NCBI GenBank assembly: GCA_034927505.1
Contig: JAYFPY010000028.1
Coordinates: 1 to 64,000, forward strand
DNA length: 64,000 bases
Origin: RUG100 sp034927505
Lineage (GTDB): Bacteria; Bacillota; Clostridia; Peptostreptococcales; Anaerovoracaceae
Direction: 5' to 3'
The notes under the pieces: generated by a model
Told to the model about the DNA's origin: nothing
The model's database searches: none
The model's input: the letters and a program-made list of their open reading frames with translations, nothing else
Position numbers and translations under genes: made by a program
In this document: positions 1 through 7,482 of the stretch, one piece after another
Position numbering within the stretch: position 1 is the first letter of the stretch
Layout: every line of letters begins with the position of its first letter

Positions 1-205
1 CCGTGAGCTGTATCACAGCATCAGAGACTACATAACACAGTATAACACCAGACGTCCTCATGCAGCGTTAGACAATAGAAAACCGGCGGAAGTATACAGA
101 GACTCATTCAGAAATGAGAGCATCAAAGCTGCATAGGCAACTCAAGAAATGGTAAAAATTGGTTCACGATAAAATATTTAAAACTTGTCTTGACAAGGGG
201 GACCA
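1..205 (+). mobile_element. Right end of an IS3-family insertion sequence
   Basis: The 3' end of a DDE transposase gene is followed by about 70 noncoding bases ending in GGGGGACCA near 205. Beyond that point the sequence switches abruptly to an interrupted IS256-type transposase gene read on the other strand. An element ending in CA is normal for IS3-family ends. The left part lies outside the window, so the exact terminal repeat and target duplication cannot be confirmed. Confidence 0.65.
2..136 (+). CDS. IS3-family transposase OrfB, C-terminal 44 residues (partial)
   Basis: The reading frame opens at the window edge and encodes the end of an rve integrase core: a YITQYNTRRPHAALDNRKPAE-like stretch (about residues 10-30 of the fragment), the typical tail of IS3/IS150 OrfB proteins, then a TAG stop at 134-136. 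The catalytic aspartates and glutamate lie upstream, out of view. The fragment is too short for the track but the family match is clear. Whether the full element is intact cannot be told. Confidence 0.8.
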   Translation, partial: RELYHSIRDYITQYNTRRPHAALDNRKPAEVYRDSFRNESIKAA

Positions 206-657
206 TTATATTCATCAACTGTCTCATCCAACTGTACACAAAGTTCTGAAACTGTTGATTTTGAAAAGCTTTTGCCACACAGTTCCTCAACAACATTGGA
301 TACTTTTCTGGTTGAAACTCCGGAAACCACCATCTCTACCATCGCCGAGATCAAAGCAGCTTCACTTCTTTGATAGTTATCAAAGATCATGGTCGTAAAT
401 GGCACATCACGGTGTCTTGGTACTCTTAATGTTATGGTGCCTATCCTAGTCGTTAATTGCCGCTCACGCACGCCGTTTCGATAGTCCTGCCGTTCGTTCG
501 TGCGCTCATGCCTATCAGCACCCAGCTGTTCTTTAGATTCAGCCTGCATGAATTCATTCAGGATCTTTTCTAAGAGATATCCAAATGCTGTATCTCGATC
601 TTTTGATAAAAGTCCTATAAATTCTTGGTATTCTAGTGTAATATTAACTTGAGCCAT
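206..657 (-). pseudogene. IS256-family transposase, N-terminal fragment cut by the IS3 element
   Basis: The N-terminal 150 residues match a Transposase_mut (IS256 family) protein: an acidic N-terminus, the RNGxRxRxLTTRIGTITLRVPRHRD region and the VSTRKVSNVVEELCGKSFSKSTVS helix region. The family is normally about 400 residues. Homology stops after DETVDEY at about 206, and the frame runs on into the IS3 end for nine foreign residues before a stop at 178. The DDE catalytic residues are missing, so it cannot be active. The ribosome site is GGAGG-like upstream of 657. The remainder of the gene may lie on the far side of the inserted IS. Confidence 0.8.
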
Positions 658-768
658 GTTTCTTTACCTCCGGTTTCTTTGTTTTGGTTATAATTACATT
701 TTAACCGAATGAAGAGACATGTGCTCTTTTTATTTATTTAATTTACACCATTATACAGGCATAACCGC
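206..768 (-). mobile_element. IS256-family remnant, left end
   Basis: The outer boundary is inferred from a minus-strand stretch reading CTGTATAATGGTGTAAA at about 742-760. It resembles the GTATAATTGTGTAAA terminal region I recall for IS256. The exact inverted repeat end near 765-770 is a guess. Confidence 0.45.
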
Positions 769-804
769 TTCTCCTTTATTTTTCATACGTCTTGCTTAGT
801 TTAC

Positions 805-2541
805 TCAGCCGATGTTCGCTTTTTTCATGTCACATGTTTTTGCGTCGTTCATGATGTCTTTCAGGAATCTGTTACGGAACTCCTCTGCCGGCATCGGCTT
901 GCCGAATATGAATCCCTGCAGATGATCCGGTCCCAGTTCCTTTGCAGTCTCCAGTTCTTCAGGTGTCTCGATCCCTTCGTAACATATATCCATGCCCATG
1001 CTGTGGGCCAGTTTAGTTATGTGCTGCAGCAGCAGGTATTCATAAGTATCTTTCTTTAGATCCCGGAGGAACAATCTGTCCATTTTAATAAGATCGACAT
1101 CCATATCTTTTAAATATCTCAAATTCGAATAGCCGCTCCCGAAATCGTCTATGGCCAGTTCGATACCGCTCTCGCTAAGTTCTTGGAGTTTGTCTCTTAT
1201 CGCTGTATTTGATTCCAGTTCTCCACTTTCGGTTATTTCCATGCAGATGTTCGAAGAATCGACCTTGAGCCCTGAGAAACAATCCCTTATATCTGCAACT
1301 ATCTCGCTGTTTTTCAGCTGTACATATGATACATTTATATTCATGACCACCCCGGGGACATATTCTTTCCATTCATTGCATTGCGCTGCGGCAGTCTCTA
1401 TGATCCATTTGCCCAGCGGTATCATCAGTCCGCTTTCTTCCAACAGCGGAATGAAATCTCCCGGCATCATAAAACCAAATTCCGGACTGTCCCATCGCAG
1501 AAGAGCCTCGGCGCCCCGAATGCGTTCTGTCTCTGCATCCATTATAGGCTGATAATACAGTTTGAACCCCCTGCAGTCATCATTCACTGCTTTTCGCAGG
1601 CTGTCCATTATACGTTCTCGTTCCAAACTTTTTTTAAATTCGATTTCTTTGAAATCATAACGAGAAGCTTTTCCGCTGTTTCTGGCCACCTGGAGAGAGA
1701 ATTCCAGTCTCTCCATAACATGTTCCCACACACTCATTTCGGGGTTTATTTTCATCACCCCGGAAGATATAGTAAAGTACATGTTATACTGTTCTTCTTC
1801 TATATTCTTTTCTATGTTTTTTCTGATTGTCTGCTCCAGCTGATCTTCCGTATACGGAAATCGGCTGCCGTGAACATATACGGCCACTTCATCACCGTCC
1901 ATACGATATACTTCGGTGCCGGGCAGGACTGAGCTCTTCGCACTTTCCGCCATACATTTCAATGCAGCGTTTCCTTTTTGATATCCGAATCTTTCATTGA
2001 TTTTTTTCAGATCGTCAATGCCCAATATCAGAATGAAACCTCCCTGTTCTTTCTTTCCTGCCAGTTCTTCAAATTTTTCATGGAAAACATTCTTCCTGTA
2101 CAGATCTGTAACGTTGTCTATTTTGTTCGGGATACCTATCTCTTTCATCTGACCAACAAGATATTCTTCGCCTTTATCTCCGGCTACGACTTTTCCTTTG
2201 CAGCAGATCCAGTGGTATTGACCGTTCTTGTCTCTGCATCTGTATTCGCAGTCGTGCACATCCTGCTGATGCATCAGCGTTCTTTGTATGTCTTCAAATA
2301 CATAAGCGAAATCATCCGGGTGTATCAGTTCCCGGAAGACGGACATCGCATCTTCAAATTTTTCTTCTTCGTATCCGAACGTCTCAAGCAGATTGCCTGA
2401 AACAACAGCCGTATTATTTACTGCATCAAAGATATAAATATAATCATCTGTACATTCGCCCAACATCGACAGCACATAATTGTAGTGCTCGAAATTGACA
2501 TTCTGTTTCCTTGCCATGGCTCCCCCATATATTAACGCCAA
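805..2541 (-). CDS. PAS-GGDEF-EAL protein, probable c-di-GMP phosphodiesterase
   Basis: This cytosolic signalling protein has 578 residues. An N-terminal PAS/PAC sensor (about 15-130) is followed by a GGDEF domain (about 145-295) and an EAL domain (about 320-565). The GGDEF signature reads DGDEV, so cyclase activity is doubtful. The EAL domain keeps its catalytic set: EALLRW, NINVS, EITES, DDFGSGYS, KMDR, EGIE and QGFIFGKP. It should therefore hydrolyse c-di-GMP to pGpG, with the PAS domain and possibly the degenerate GGDEF as control inputs. The frame opens with TTG at 2541 behind AAGGGG with 9-base spacing. An ATG at 2517 behind GGGGGAG is the alternative. It is monocistronic with its own promoter. 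Links to c-di-GMP elsewhere in the window are the tandem riboswitches at 45.7-45.9 kb and PilB. Confidence 0.9.
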   Translation of the reverse strand: MALIYGGAMARKQNVNFEHYNYVLSMLGECTDDYIYIFDAVNNTAVVSGNLLETFGYEEEKFEDAMSVFRELIHPDDFAYVFEDIQRTLMHQQDVHDCEYRCRDKNGQYHWICCKGKVVAGDKGEEYLVGQMKEIGIPNKIDNVTDLYRKNVFHEKFEELAGKKEQGGFILILGIDDLKKINERFGYQKGNAALKCMAESAKSSVLPGTEVYRMDGDEVAVYVHGSRFPYTEDQLEQTIRKNIEKNIEEEQYNMYFTISSGVMKINPEMSVWEHVMERLEFSLQVARNSGKASRYDFKEIEFKKSLERERIMDSLRKAVNDDCRGFKLYYQPIMDAETERIRGAEALLRWDSPEFGFMMPGDFIPLLEESGLMIPLGKWIIETAAAQCNEWKEYVPGVVMNINVSYVQLKNSEIVADIRDCFSGLKVDSSNICMEITESGELESNTAIRDKLQELSESGIELAIDDFGSGYSNLRYLKDMDVDLIKMDRLFLRDLKKDTYEYLLLQHITKLAHSMGMDICYEGIETPEELETAKELGPDHLQGFIFGKPMPAEEFRNRFLKDIMNDAKTCDMKKANIG

Positions 2542-2563
2542 TCCCTAGATCCCCTTTAGAGGG

Positions 2564-2592
2564 ATTATATCATATAATTCGGCAAAAGTGAA
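2564..2592 (-). promoter_or_regulatory. Sigma-A-type promoter of the EAL gene
   Basis: Minus-strand TTCACT (2587-2592), a 17-base spacer and TATAAT (2564-2569), also preceded by TG two bases up. It sits about 25 bases before the TTG start at 2541, which favours that start. Confidence 0.6.
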
Positions 2593-2643
2593 CCAGACAG
2601 TCCATTTTTTACGACATCTTTGTCATATCATTGGACTGCCTGG
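2593..2643 (-). terminator. Weak terminator-like hairpin after the ECF gene
   Basis: The 12-base arms CCAGGCAGTCCA and TGGACTGTCTGG (one G-U pair) face each other across a 27-base loop. The tail TTCACTTTTG is only modestly U-rich, and its first bases are the -35 box of the next gene. Confidence 0.4.
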
Positions 2644-2660
2644 GTGTATATCACTTTATA

Positions 2661-3218
2661 TTATCTGGCTTCATCAAGATGATATGCAAACACCTTGCGC
2701 GCCGGCGTCTTGTACAGCGCCGTTGCCAGTATCGTTGCAATTGCAGCTCCCACTGCAAACTGCAGAATGTTCATCGGTATGGACATCAGCGGAGTGACCC
2801 AGTTGCCGTACATAATGCTTTCCGCCAGATAATATCCGGCGCACATCAGGCCGCCGCCTATGCACATGCCTGTGACTTCCATCACTCTCAGCTTCAAAGC
2901 AGATGCACCCTTTTTCAGCGCCGCCTGTATGAACAGGCCGACCGCTATAGCCATGACTGCTTTTACGACCAGTGTTATCGGCGCGTAGTAAGCATAGCCT
3001 CCCAGCAGATCTGCCAGAGCAGATCCAACTCCGGCTGCAACAGCACCCCACTTCCATCCCAGCAGCAGGACTCCAAGGAAGATCATGCAGTCTCCCAGAT
3101 GGATATATCCTTCCGTCGCCGGTACCGGCACTCTTATTATAAATGTCATGACCATGATGAGACACATCATCATAGCTGTCATTACCATCTTCTGTACTGT
3201 ATTCTTTTCTTGAGTCAT
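2661..3218 (-). CDS. ECF transporter substrate-binding (S) component, possibly for vitamin B6
   Basis: An integral membrane protein of 185 residues with about five or six hydrophobic helices and the S-component hallmark GYIHLGDCMIFLGVLLLGWKWG near residues 37-58, followed by an Ala/Gly-rich GSALADLLGGYAYY stretch. Such proteins capture a vitamin and dock on the shared EcfA-EcfA'-EcfT energising module, which is not in this window. The start has AAGGAGAGG upstream. The gene is divergent from a MocR/GntR-aminotransferase regulator. In Firmicutes that pairing often marks B6 (PdxU-type) uptake under PdxR, so a pyridoxine/pyridoxal substrate is a reasonable inference. Sequence alone does not fix the substrate. 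Confidence 0.8.
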   Translation of the reverse strand: MTQEKNTVQKMVMTAMMMCLIMVMTFIIRVPVPATEGYIHLGDCMIFLGVLLLGWKWGAVAAGVGSALADLLGGYAYYAPITLVVKAVMAIAVGLFIQAALKKGASALKLRVMEVTGMCIGGGLMCAGYYLAESIMYGNWVTPLMSIPMNILQFAVGAAIATILATALYKTPARKVFAYHLDEAR

Positions 3219-3367
3219 TTTTCCTCTCCTTAAAAGGTATTCTTAATTATTGCCGCCGCAGAACGACCGGGCAGCAGCTCTTGTTAGTATATACATAATA
3301 CTCCAAAAGTGTTATTATATAAATATGCAATTATAATTGATTTTAAGTATACAGTTGGAGGTGTACC
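3219..3367. promoter_or_regulatory. Divergent control region between ECF S gene and MocR regulator
   Basis: This is a 149-bp AT-rich gap. It holds a perfect 12-bp palindrome CAATTATAATTG (3328-3339) whose core TATAAT (3332-3337) is the best -10 for the MocR gene. The -35 match (GTGTTA, 3309-3314) is poor. Binding of the MocR protein here is inferred from the usual divergent arrangement. Confidence 0.5.
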
Positions 3368-4750
3368 ATGAAAGCCATCATGCCTGTTTTTGATGAGGAT
3401 TCCTCGAGAGCAACCTATCTACAGCTTTATGATCATATAAAGGATGAAATCGTCGACCGTTCGATTGTACCCGGAGAAAAGCTTCCTTCTCTGCGAAATC
3501 TGTCGGCTTCTCTCGGACTGAGCCTTACGACAGTGGAAGGCGCGTACAACCAGCTTGCTGTTGAAGGGTACATCAGCAGCCGTCCTCAGTCCGGTTTCTA
3601 TGTCAGTGACATGTTCTATCCGGGGAAGGAAAGCGACAGCGAAAACGAGGAGCTTACGAACAACGATGCAGAGTTTTCCATGAATGTTCCCTGTATGAAA
3701 TATGATCTGTCCTGCTTTGATTTTACTAAATGGAAGAAATGCATCAGCTGCGTTCTCAACGATCATCCTCAGACCCTGCTCTTTGAAAGCGACCCCAACG
3801 GCGAAGAAGCCCTGCGCATGGAGATATCAAAATATGTGTATGCAGCAAGAGGTGTAAGATGCAGTCCGGATCAGATCGTAGTCGGCGCCGGTACTCAGCA
3901 GATCACGTCCCTTCTGGCTTCCCTCCTGGATAAAATAGGCTTTTCCAACGTTGCTACAGAAGATCCCGGATACCTTCCGGTCACAGGCATGTTCAGAGAC
4001 TGCGGATTTTCGATCACTCCGGTCCCGGTAGAAAAGGATGGCATAGATATCGACAAACTGCCTTCCAACATACGCTGCGCCGCATATGTGAACCCTTCGA
4101 ACCAGTTCCCCACAGGAGCTGTAATGGCTGCCGGAAAACGATATCGCCTGCTGGACTGGGCATCAAAGAACAACAGCTACATTATCGAAGACGACTACGA
4201 CAGCGAACTCCGGTATTTCGGCAAGCCGATACCATCACTGCACAGTCTGGATACTGACGGCCGTGTCATCTACCTGGGCTCTTTTTCTTCCACTCTTTTT
4301 GAAGCGGTCAAAATCAGTTACATGGTGCTGCCCGACGCCCTTTCCTCCGTATTTGATAAGATCAGCGACGGCCATTCCCAGACCTGTTCCAAGACAGAGC
4401 AGCTGGCTCTGGCCATATTTATGGAGAAAGGCCACTACCGCACCGGCATCAAGAAACTCCGCCGCCTCTACTCTCAAAAACTGCAGAAGGTGCTCAAAAC
4501 GATCCCTGATGATGATTTCATCACTGTCCTCAACGCTAATTCCGGCATCAACATGCGCATCAGTGTAAAAAGCCCAAAACCTGCATCAAAACTGTGCCGG
4601 GAAGCCGAAGAACTGGGCATATATGCAGTCCCTCTTGTAGCTTTTACCGATGAACCTCTCAGCAAAGCGCTGATCTTCTACTACAACCGCATACCCCTGG
4701 ATACACTGGGGCCCTCTCTTGTCTCTCTGTTCCACAAATGGAAATCTTAA
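3368..4750 (+). CDS. MocR-family regulator (GntR HTH + aminotransferase-like domain), Schiff-base lysine lost
   Basis: A 460-residue protein with an N-terminal GntR winged helix (about 10-80; LPSLRNLSASLGLSLTTVEGAYNQL) and a fold-type I aminotransferase domain (about 115-455). Retained PLP-site features are the NPSNQFPTG loop and EDDYDSE, which carries the aspartate for the pyridine nitrogen and a tyrosine. The lysine motif that reads GTFSK-S/T-L in GabR-like proteins is GSFSSTLF here: the PLP-binding lysine is serine, and the following LRISY arginine is lysine. A covalent aldimine therefore cannot form at the usual place. It probably regulates the divergent ECF gene. Non-covalent PLP sensing or a different ligand are both possible. 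The start is supported by TTGGAGG upstream. Confidence 0.88.
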   Translation: MKAIMPVFDEDSSRATYLQLYDHIKDEIVDRSIVPGEKLPSLRNLSASLGLSLTTVEGAYNQLAVEGYISSRPQSGFYVSDMFYPGKESDSENEELTNNDAEFSMNVPCMKYDLSCFDFTKWKKCISCVLNDHPQTLLFESDPNGEEALRMEISKYVYAARGVRCSPDQIVVGAGTQQITSLLASLLDKIGFSNVATEDPGYLPVTGMFRDCGFSITPVPVEKDGIDIDKLPSNIRCAAYVNPSNQFPTGAVMAAGKRYRLLDWASKNNSYIIEDDYDSELRYFGKPIPSLHSLDTDGRVIYLGSFSSTLFEAVKISYMVLPDALSSVFDKISDGHSQTCSKTEQLALAIFMEKGHYRTGIKKLRRLYSQKLQKVLKTIPDDDFITVLNANSGINMRISVKSPKPASKLCREAEELGIYAVPLVAFTDEPLSKALIFYYNRIPLDTLGPSLVSLFHKWKS

Positions 4751-4860
4751 CCATTGGATCAAAACATGACAAATTAGTTCTGATTTAACAGCAATCAGAT
4801 AGTTGTAAATATTTTGACAACTTGTTATGGTATATATATCGCAAGTACTATTTGCAACAA
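4751..4860. other. Intergenic stretch, no gene seen
   Basis: AT-rich sequence after the MocR stop. A TTGACA (4814-4819) is followed by only poor -10 matches (TATATC or TATCGC). Short hairpins follow (GCAAGTACTATTTGC, and TAGTA/TACTA at 4864-4876) before the terminator. A short RNA between 4.84 and 4.92 kb is conceivable but unsupported. Confidence 0.35.
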
Positions 4861-4875
4861 GAGTAGTATGATACT

Positions 4876-4918
4876 AAGAGAAGAGATGTTTCTGCTAGCA
4901 TCTCTTCTCTTATTTTTT
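4876..4918 (+). terminator. Rho-independent terminator after the MocR gene
   Basis: A 13-bp perfect stem AAGAGAAGAGATG / CATCTCTTCTCTT with a 10-base loop, followed by ATTTTTT. Confidence 0.85.
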
Positions 4919-4929
4919 GCGATCATCTA

Positions 4930-4958
4930 TTGACAACGCCACGTAAAAGCGCTATATT
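4930..4958 (+). promoter_or_regulatory. Promoter of the metal-efflux operon
   Basis: A consensus TTGACA (4930-4935), a 17-base spacer and TATATT (4953-4958), about 70 bases before the ArsR start. Confidence 0.8.
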
Positions 4959-4964
4959 TTAGAT

Positions 4965-4990
4965 AACGATTAAATGCTTGCTTAATCGTT
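4965..4990. promoter_or_regulatory. Probable ArsR-family operator
   Basis: A perfect inverted repeat AACGATTAA (4965-4973) / TTAATCGTT (4982-4990) just downstream of the -10 box, where a SmtB/CadC-type repressor would block transcription. Arm length and position fit the family. Autoregulation is inferred. Confidence 0.65.
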
Positions 4991-5030
4991 TAATCAACAG
5001 ATGATCAAAAATTAGAAGGAGCAACAGACC

Positions 5031-5396
5031 ATGAACAATAAAATAGTACTGCCCCATGACCATGGGACCGATCTGAAAGAACTTTTGGAAAAAAGGCCTG
5101 ACGACGGAAACTTTGCCGAAGTATCGGGAACATTCAGCCTGATCAGCGACGCTACCAGACTGAAAATACTGTGGCTTCTCTGTCACTGCGAAGACTGCGT
5201 CGCCAATATAGCTGCCGCAGTGGAAATGAGTTCACCGGCAGTATCTCACCATCTGAGGCTGCTCAAACAGTCCGGCCTCATAACCAGCCGCAAGGACGGC
5301 AAGGAAGTATACTACACTCTGGCTGATAACGAAGCCTCAACATTAGTACACAAAGTCGTCGATGACGCATTCAATATGGACTGTTTCAAGAAATGA
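5031..5396 (+). CDS. ArsR/SmtB-family metal-responsive repressor (CadC-like)
   Basis: A 121-residue winged-helix protein. The recognition region MSSPAVSHHLRLLKQSGLITSRKDGKEVYYTL is typical, and the alpha-3 metal site reads LLCHCEDC, i.e. Cys-x-Cys-x-x-Cys, as in Cd/Pb/Zn or As sensors. The N-terminus HDHGTD may add ligands. It is the first gene of an operon with a free HMA protein and a P1B-ATPase, so it likely releases the promoter on Cd/Zn/Pb or Cu excess. The ribosome site is GAAGGAG before 5031. The exact metal cannot be read from the sequence, but the ATPase favours divalent soft metals. Confidence 0.9.
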   Translation: MNNKIVLPHDHGTDLKELLEKRPDDGNFAEVSGTFSLISDATRLKILWLLCHCEDCVANIAAAVEMSSPAVSHHLRLLKQSGLITSRKDGKEVYYTLADNEASTLVHKVVDDAFNMDCFKK

Positions 5397-5406
5397 GGTA
5401 AGGAAA

Positions 5407-5619
5407 ATGAAGAGATCATATAAACTGGAGAACCTGTGCTGTGCCAACTGTGCAGCCAAGATAGAAAGAGAACTGAACAGACTGCCCGGCATCGACAGCG
5501 CTACCATCGCTTTCATGGCCCAGCGTCTAAACCTGGAAGCCGAGGACATGGATACAGCCGTAGCTTCCGCGCAAAAAGTTGTTTCAAAAATCGAGAAAGA
5601 CTGCGTCATCAAGGTCTGA
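5407..5619 (+). CDS. Stand-alone heavy-metal-associated (HMA) domain protein
   Basis: A 70-residue ferredoxin-like metal chaperone with the metal loop CCANCAAKIE at about residues 11-20 (the CxxC pair, with a preceding extra Cys). The longer open frame begins inside arsR. The ATG at 5407 is chosen because GAGGTAAGG, overlapping the arsR stop, gives a ribosome site. The downstream ATPase lacks any N-terminal HMA domain, so this protein appears to be the detached N-terminal domain working in trans, delivering or sensing metal. Confidence 0.85.
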   Translation: MKRSYKLENLCCANCAAKIERELNRLPGIDSATIAFMAQRLNLEAEDMDTAVASAQKVVSKIEKDCVIKV

Positions 5620-5649
5620 TACATCAGACTGCTGACAGAGGTATACATC

Positions 5650-7482
5650 ATGAACAAAAGACAGAAAACAATGCTGATAAAAATACTGTGTGCTGCCGCG
5701 CTCTTTGCCGCCGGATGGATCTTTTCCGGTATCGGGATGTGGTTCTTTATTGCCGCATATGCACTGGTAGGATATCCTACTGTTTTTACCGCAGTGCGAA
5801 ACATCATCCACGGACATGTCTTTGATGAGAATTTTCTCATGACGATCGCCACCGTTGGTGCGCTCTGCCTGACACAATGGGACGAAGCTGCGGCGGTAAT
5901 GCTGTTTTACAGCATAGGCGAACTGTTTGAAGAATGCGCAGTAGACAGATCTCGGAGATCCATCACAGAACTGATGGACCTGCGGCCGGACTACGCCAAC
6001 GTCCTTCGCGGAGGAAAAGAAGAGCAGGTCGATCCCTACGATGTCAACAAGGGAGACATAATCGTCGTCAAGCCGGGTGAAAAAGTTCCTTTGGACGGCA
6101 TTGTCACTGAAGGTGAAGCCGCACTGGACACATCTGCGCTGACCGGTGAGTCCCTGCCCAAAGAAATAACCGCCGGCGAAGAGATCATCAGCGGATGCAT
6201 CGACATGTCCGGCCTTCTGAAAATATCGGTGACGAAACAGTTCGAAGAATCTACCGTATCGAAGATCCTGGATCTGGTTGAAAATGCGGGAAGCAAGAAA
6301 GCGAAAATAGAGAAATTCATAACAAGATTCGCCAGATGGTATACACCCATCGTCGTTTTTGCTGCCATCGCTCTGGCTATGATACCGCCTCTGTTCATCC
6401 ACGGCCAGCTTTTCAGCGACTGGGTATACAGAGCCCTGACTTTTCTGGTCATTTCCTGCCCCTGCGCCCTGGTCATATCAGTGCCTCTCAGTTTTTTCGG
6501 AGGCGTAGGCGCCGCAAGCAAAGCGGGCGTGCTGGTAAAGGGCAGCAATTATCTGGAAGCATTAGTAGCTGTCGACACAGTTATTTTTGACAAAACAGGC
6601 ACTCTTACCACAGGCACATTCAATGTCACAGGGACTGACGGCCCCGATGACATCCTGGATATCGCAGCCCATGCCGAAATGTATTCATCACACCCTATTT
6701 CTCTCTCCATCAAAAAAGCCGCCGCCGAAAAAAACGGCATCGGACCTGATCCGACTCGTGTGTCAGATGTCGAAGAAATAGCGGGCAAGGGTCTGCGGGC
6801 CGTGGTAGACGGCCATACTGTACATGCCGGAAACAGAAAGCTGATGGAATCACTGTCCCTTTCCTGCCCGGATACCGATAATATCTCTACAATAGTGTAC
6901 GTCGCCGTTGACGAAAAATATTACGGCTGTATATATATTGCAGACACACTCAAACCGGACACAGTTTCTGCAGTCAGCAGGCTGAAGCAAGCCGGAGTGA
7001 AACAGACAATCATGCTCACCGGCGATAGAAAAGCCATAGCAGAAAACATTGCCGCAAAAATAGGTTTAGACGTGTGTTTATCCCAGCTTCTCCCCGGCGA
7101 CAAGGTCAGCGCAGCCGAAAAAATCATCTCCGGATCCTCCGGCAAGGTAGCTTTCGTCGGCGATGGCATCAACGATGCTCCCGTACTGACGCGAGCCGAT
7201 ATAGGCATCGCTATGGGCGGTCTGGGATCTCAGGCTGCCATCGAAGCTGCCGATATCGTCATCATGAACGACTCTCTTTCCAAACTGGCCAAGGTGATCG
7301 ACATCGCAAAAAAGACCCTTGTCATAGCCAGGCAGAATGTAGTATTCGCACTGGCAGTGAAGGCCGCCGTCCTGGTATTGGCAGGCTTTGGGATCGCCGA
7401 TATGTGGATGGCCATATTCGCTGATGTGGGAGTTTGCATACTGGCAATACTCAATGCCATGCGCACGCTGTTAATAAAATAG
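5650..7482 (+). CDS. cadA: P1B-type heavy-metal-translocating ATPase (CadA/ZntA-like)
   Basis: A 610-residue membrane pump without an N-terminal HMA domain. It has membrane helices near 5-50 and 75-100, the actuator loop with TGES (about residues 158-161), the transmembrane metal site SCPCALVIS (CPC), the phosphorylation motif DKTGTLT, SHP in the nucleotide domain, and the hinge GDGINDAP. The tail ADVGVCILAILNAMRTL carries the Asp typical of Zn/Cd/Pb pumps. The site CPC plus this Asp indicates divalent-metal export. Its start follows AGAGG with 8-base spacing. The last 12 bases overlap tail-to-tail with the convergent feoB gene. Confidence 0.92.
   Translation: MNKRQKTMLIKILCAAALFAAGWIFSGIGMWFFIAAYALVGYPTVFTAVRNIIHGHVFDENFLMTIATVGALCLTQWDEAAAVMLFYSIGELFEECAVDRSRRSITELMDLRPDYANVLRGGKEEQVDPYDVNKGDIIVVKPGEKVPLDGIVTEGEAALDTSALTGESLPKEITAGEEIISGCIDMSGLLKISVTKQFEESTVSKILDLVENAGSKKAKIEKFITRFARWYTPIVVFAAIALAMIPPLFIHGQLFSDWVYRALTFLVISCPCALVISVPLSFFGGVGAASKAGVLVKGSNYLEALVAVDTVIFDKTGTLTTGTFNVTGTDGPDDILDIAAHAEMYSSHPISLSIKKAAAEKNGIGPDPTRVSDVEEIAGKGLRAVVDGHTVHAGNRKLMESLSLSCPDTDNISTIVYVAVDEKYYGCIYIADTLKPDTVSAVSRLKQAGVKQTIMLTGDRKAIAENIAAKIGLDVCLSQLLPGDKVSAAEKIISGSSGKVAFVGDGINDAPVLTRADIGIAMGGLGSQAAIEAADIVIMNDSLSKLAKVIDIAKKTLVIARQNVVFALAVKAAVLVLAGFGIADMWMAIFADVGVCILAILNAMRTLLIK

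Noticed and set aside
4814..4918. Small RNA between the MocR gene and the terminator at 4.9 kb
   Set aside because: The TTGACA has no convincing -10, and the terminator is fully explained by the upstream gene.
5584..6548. Minus-strand frames opposite the P1B-ATPase
   Set aside because: They are antisense shadows with no motifs, while the plus frame contains every P-type ATPase signature.
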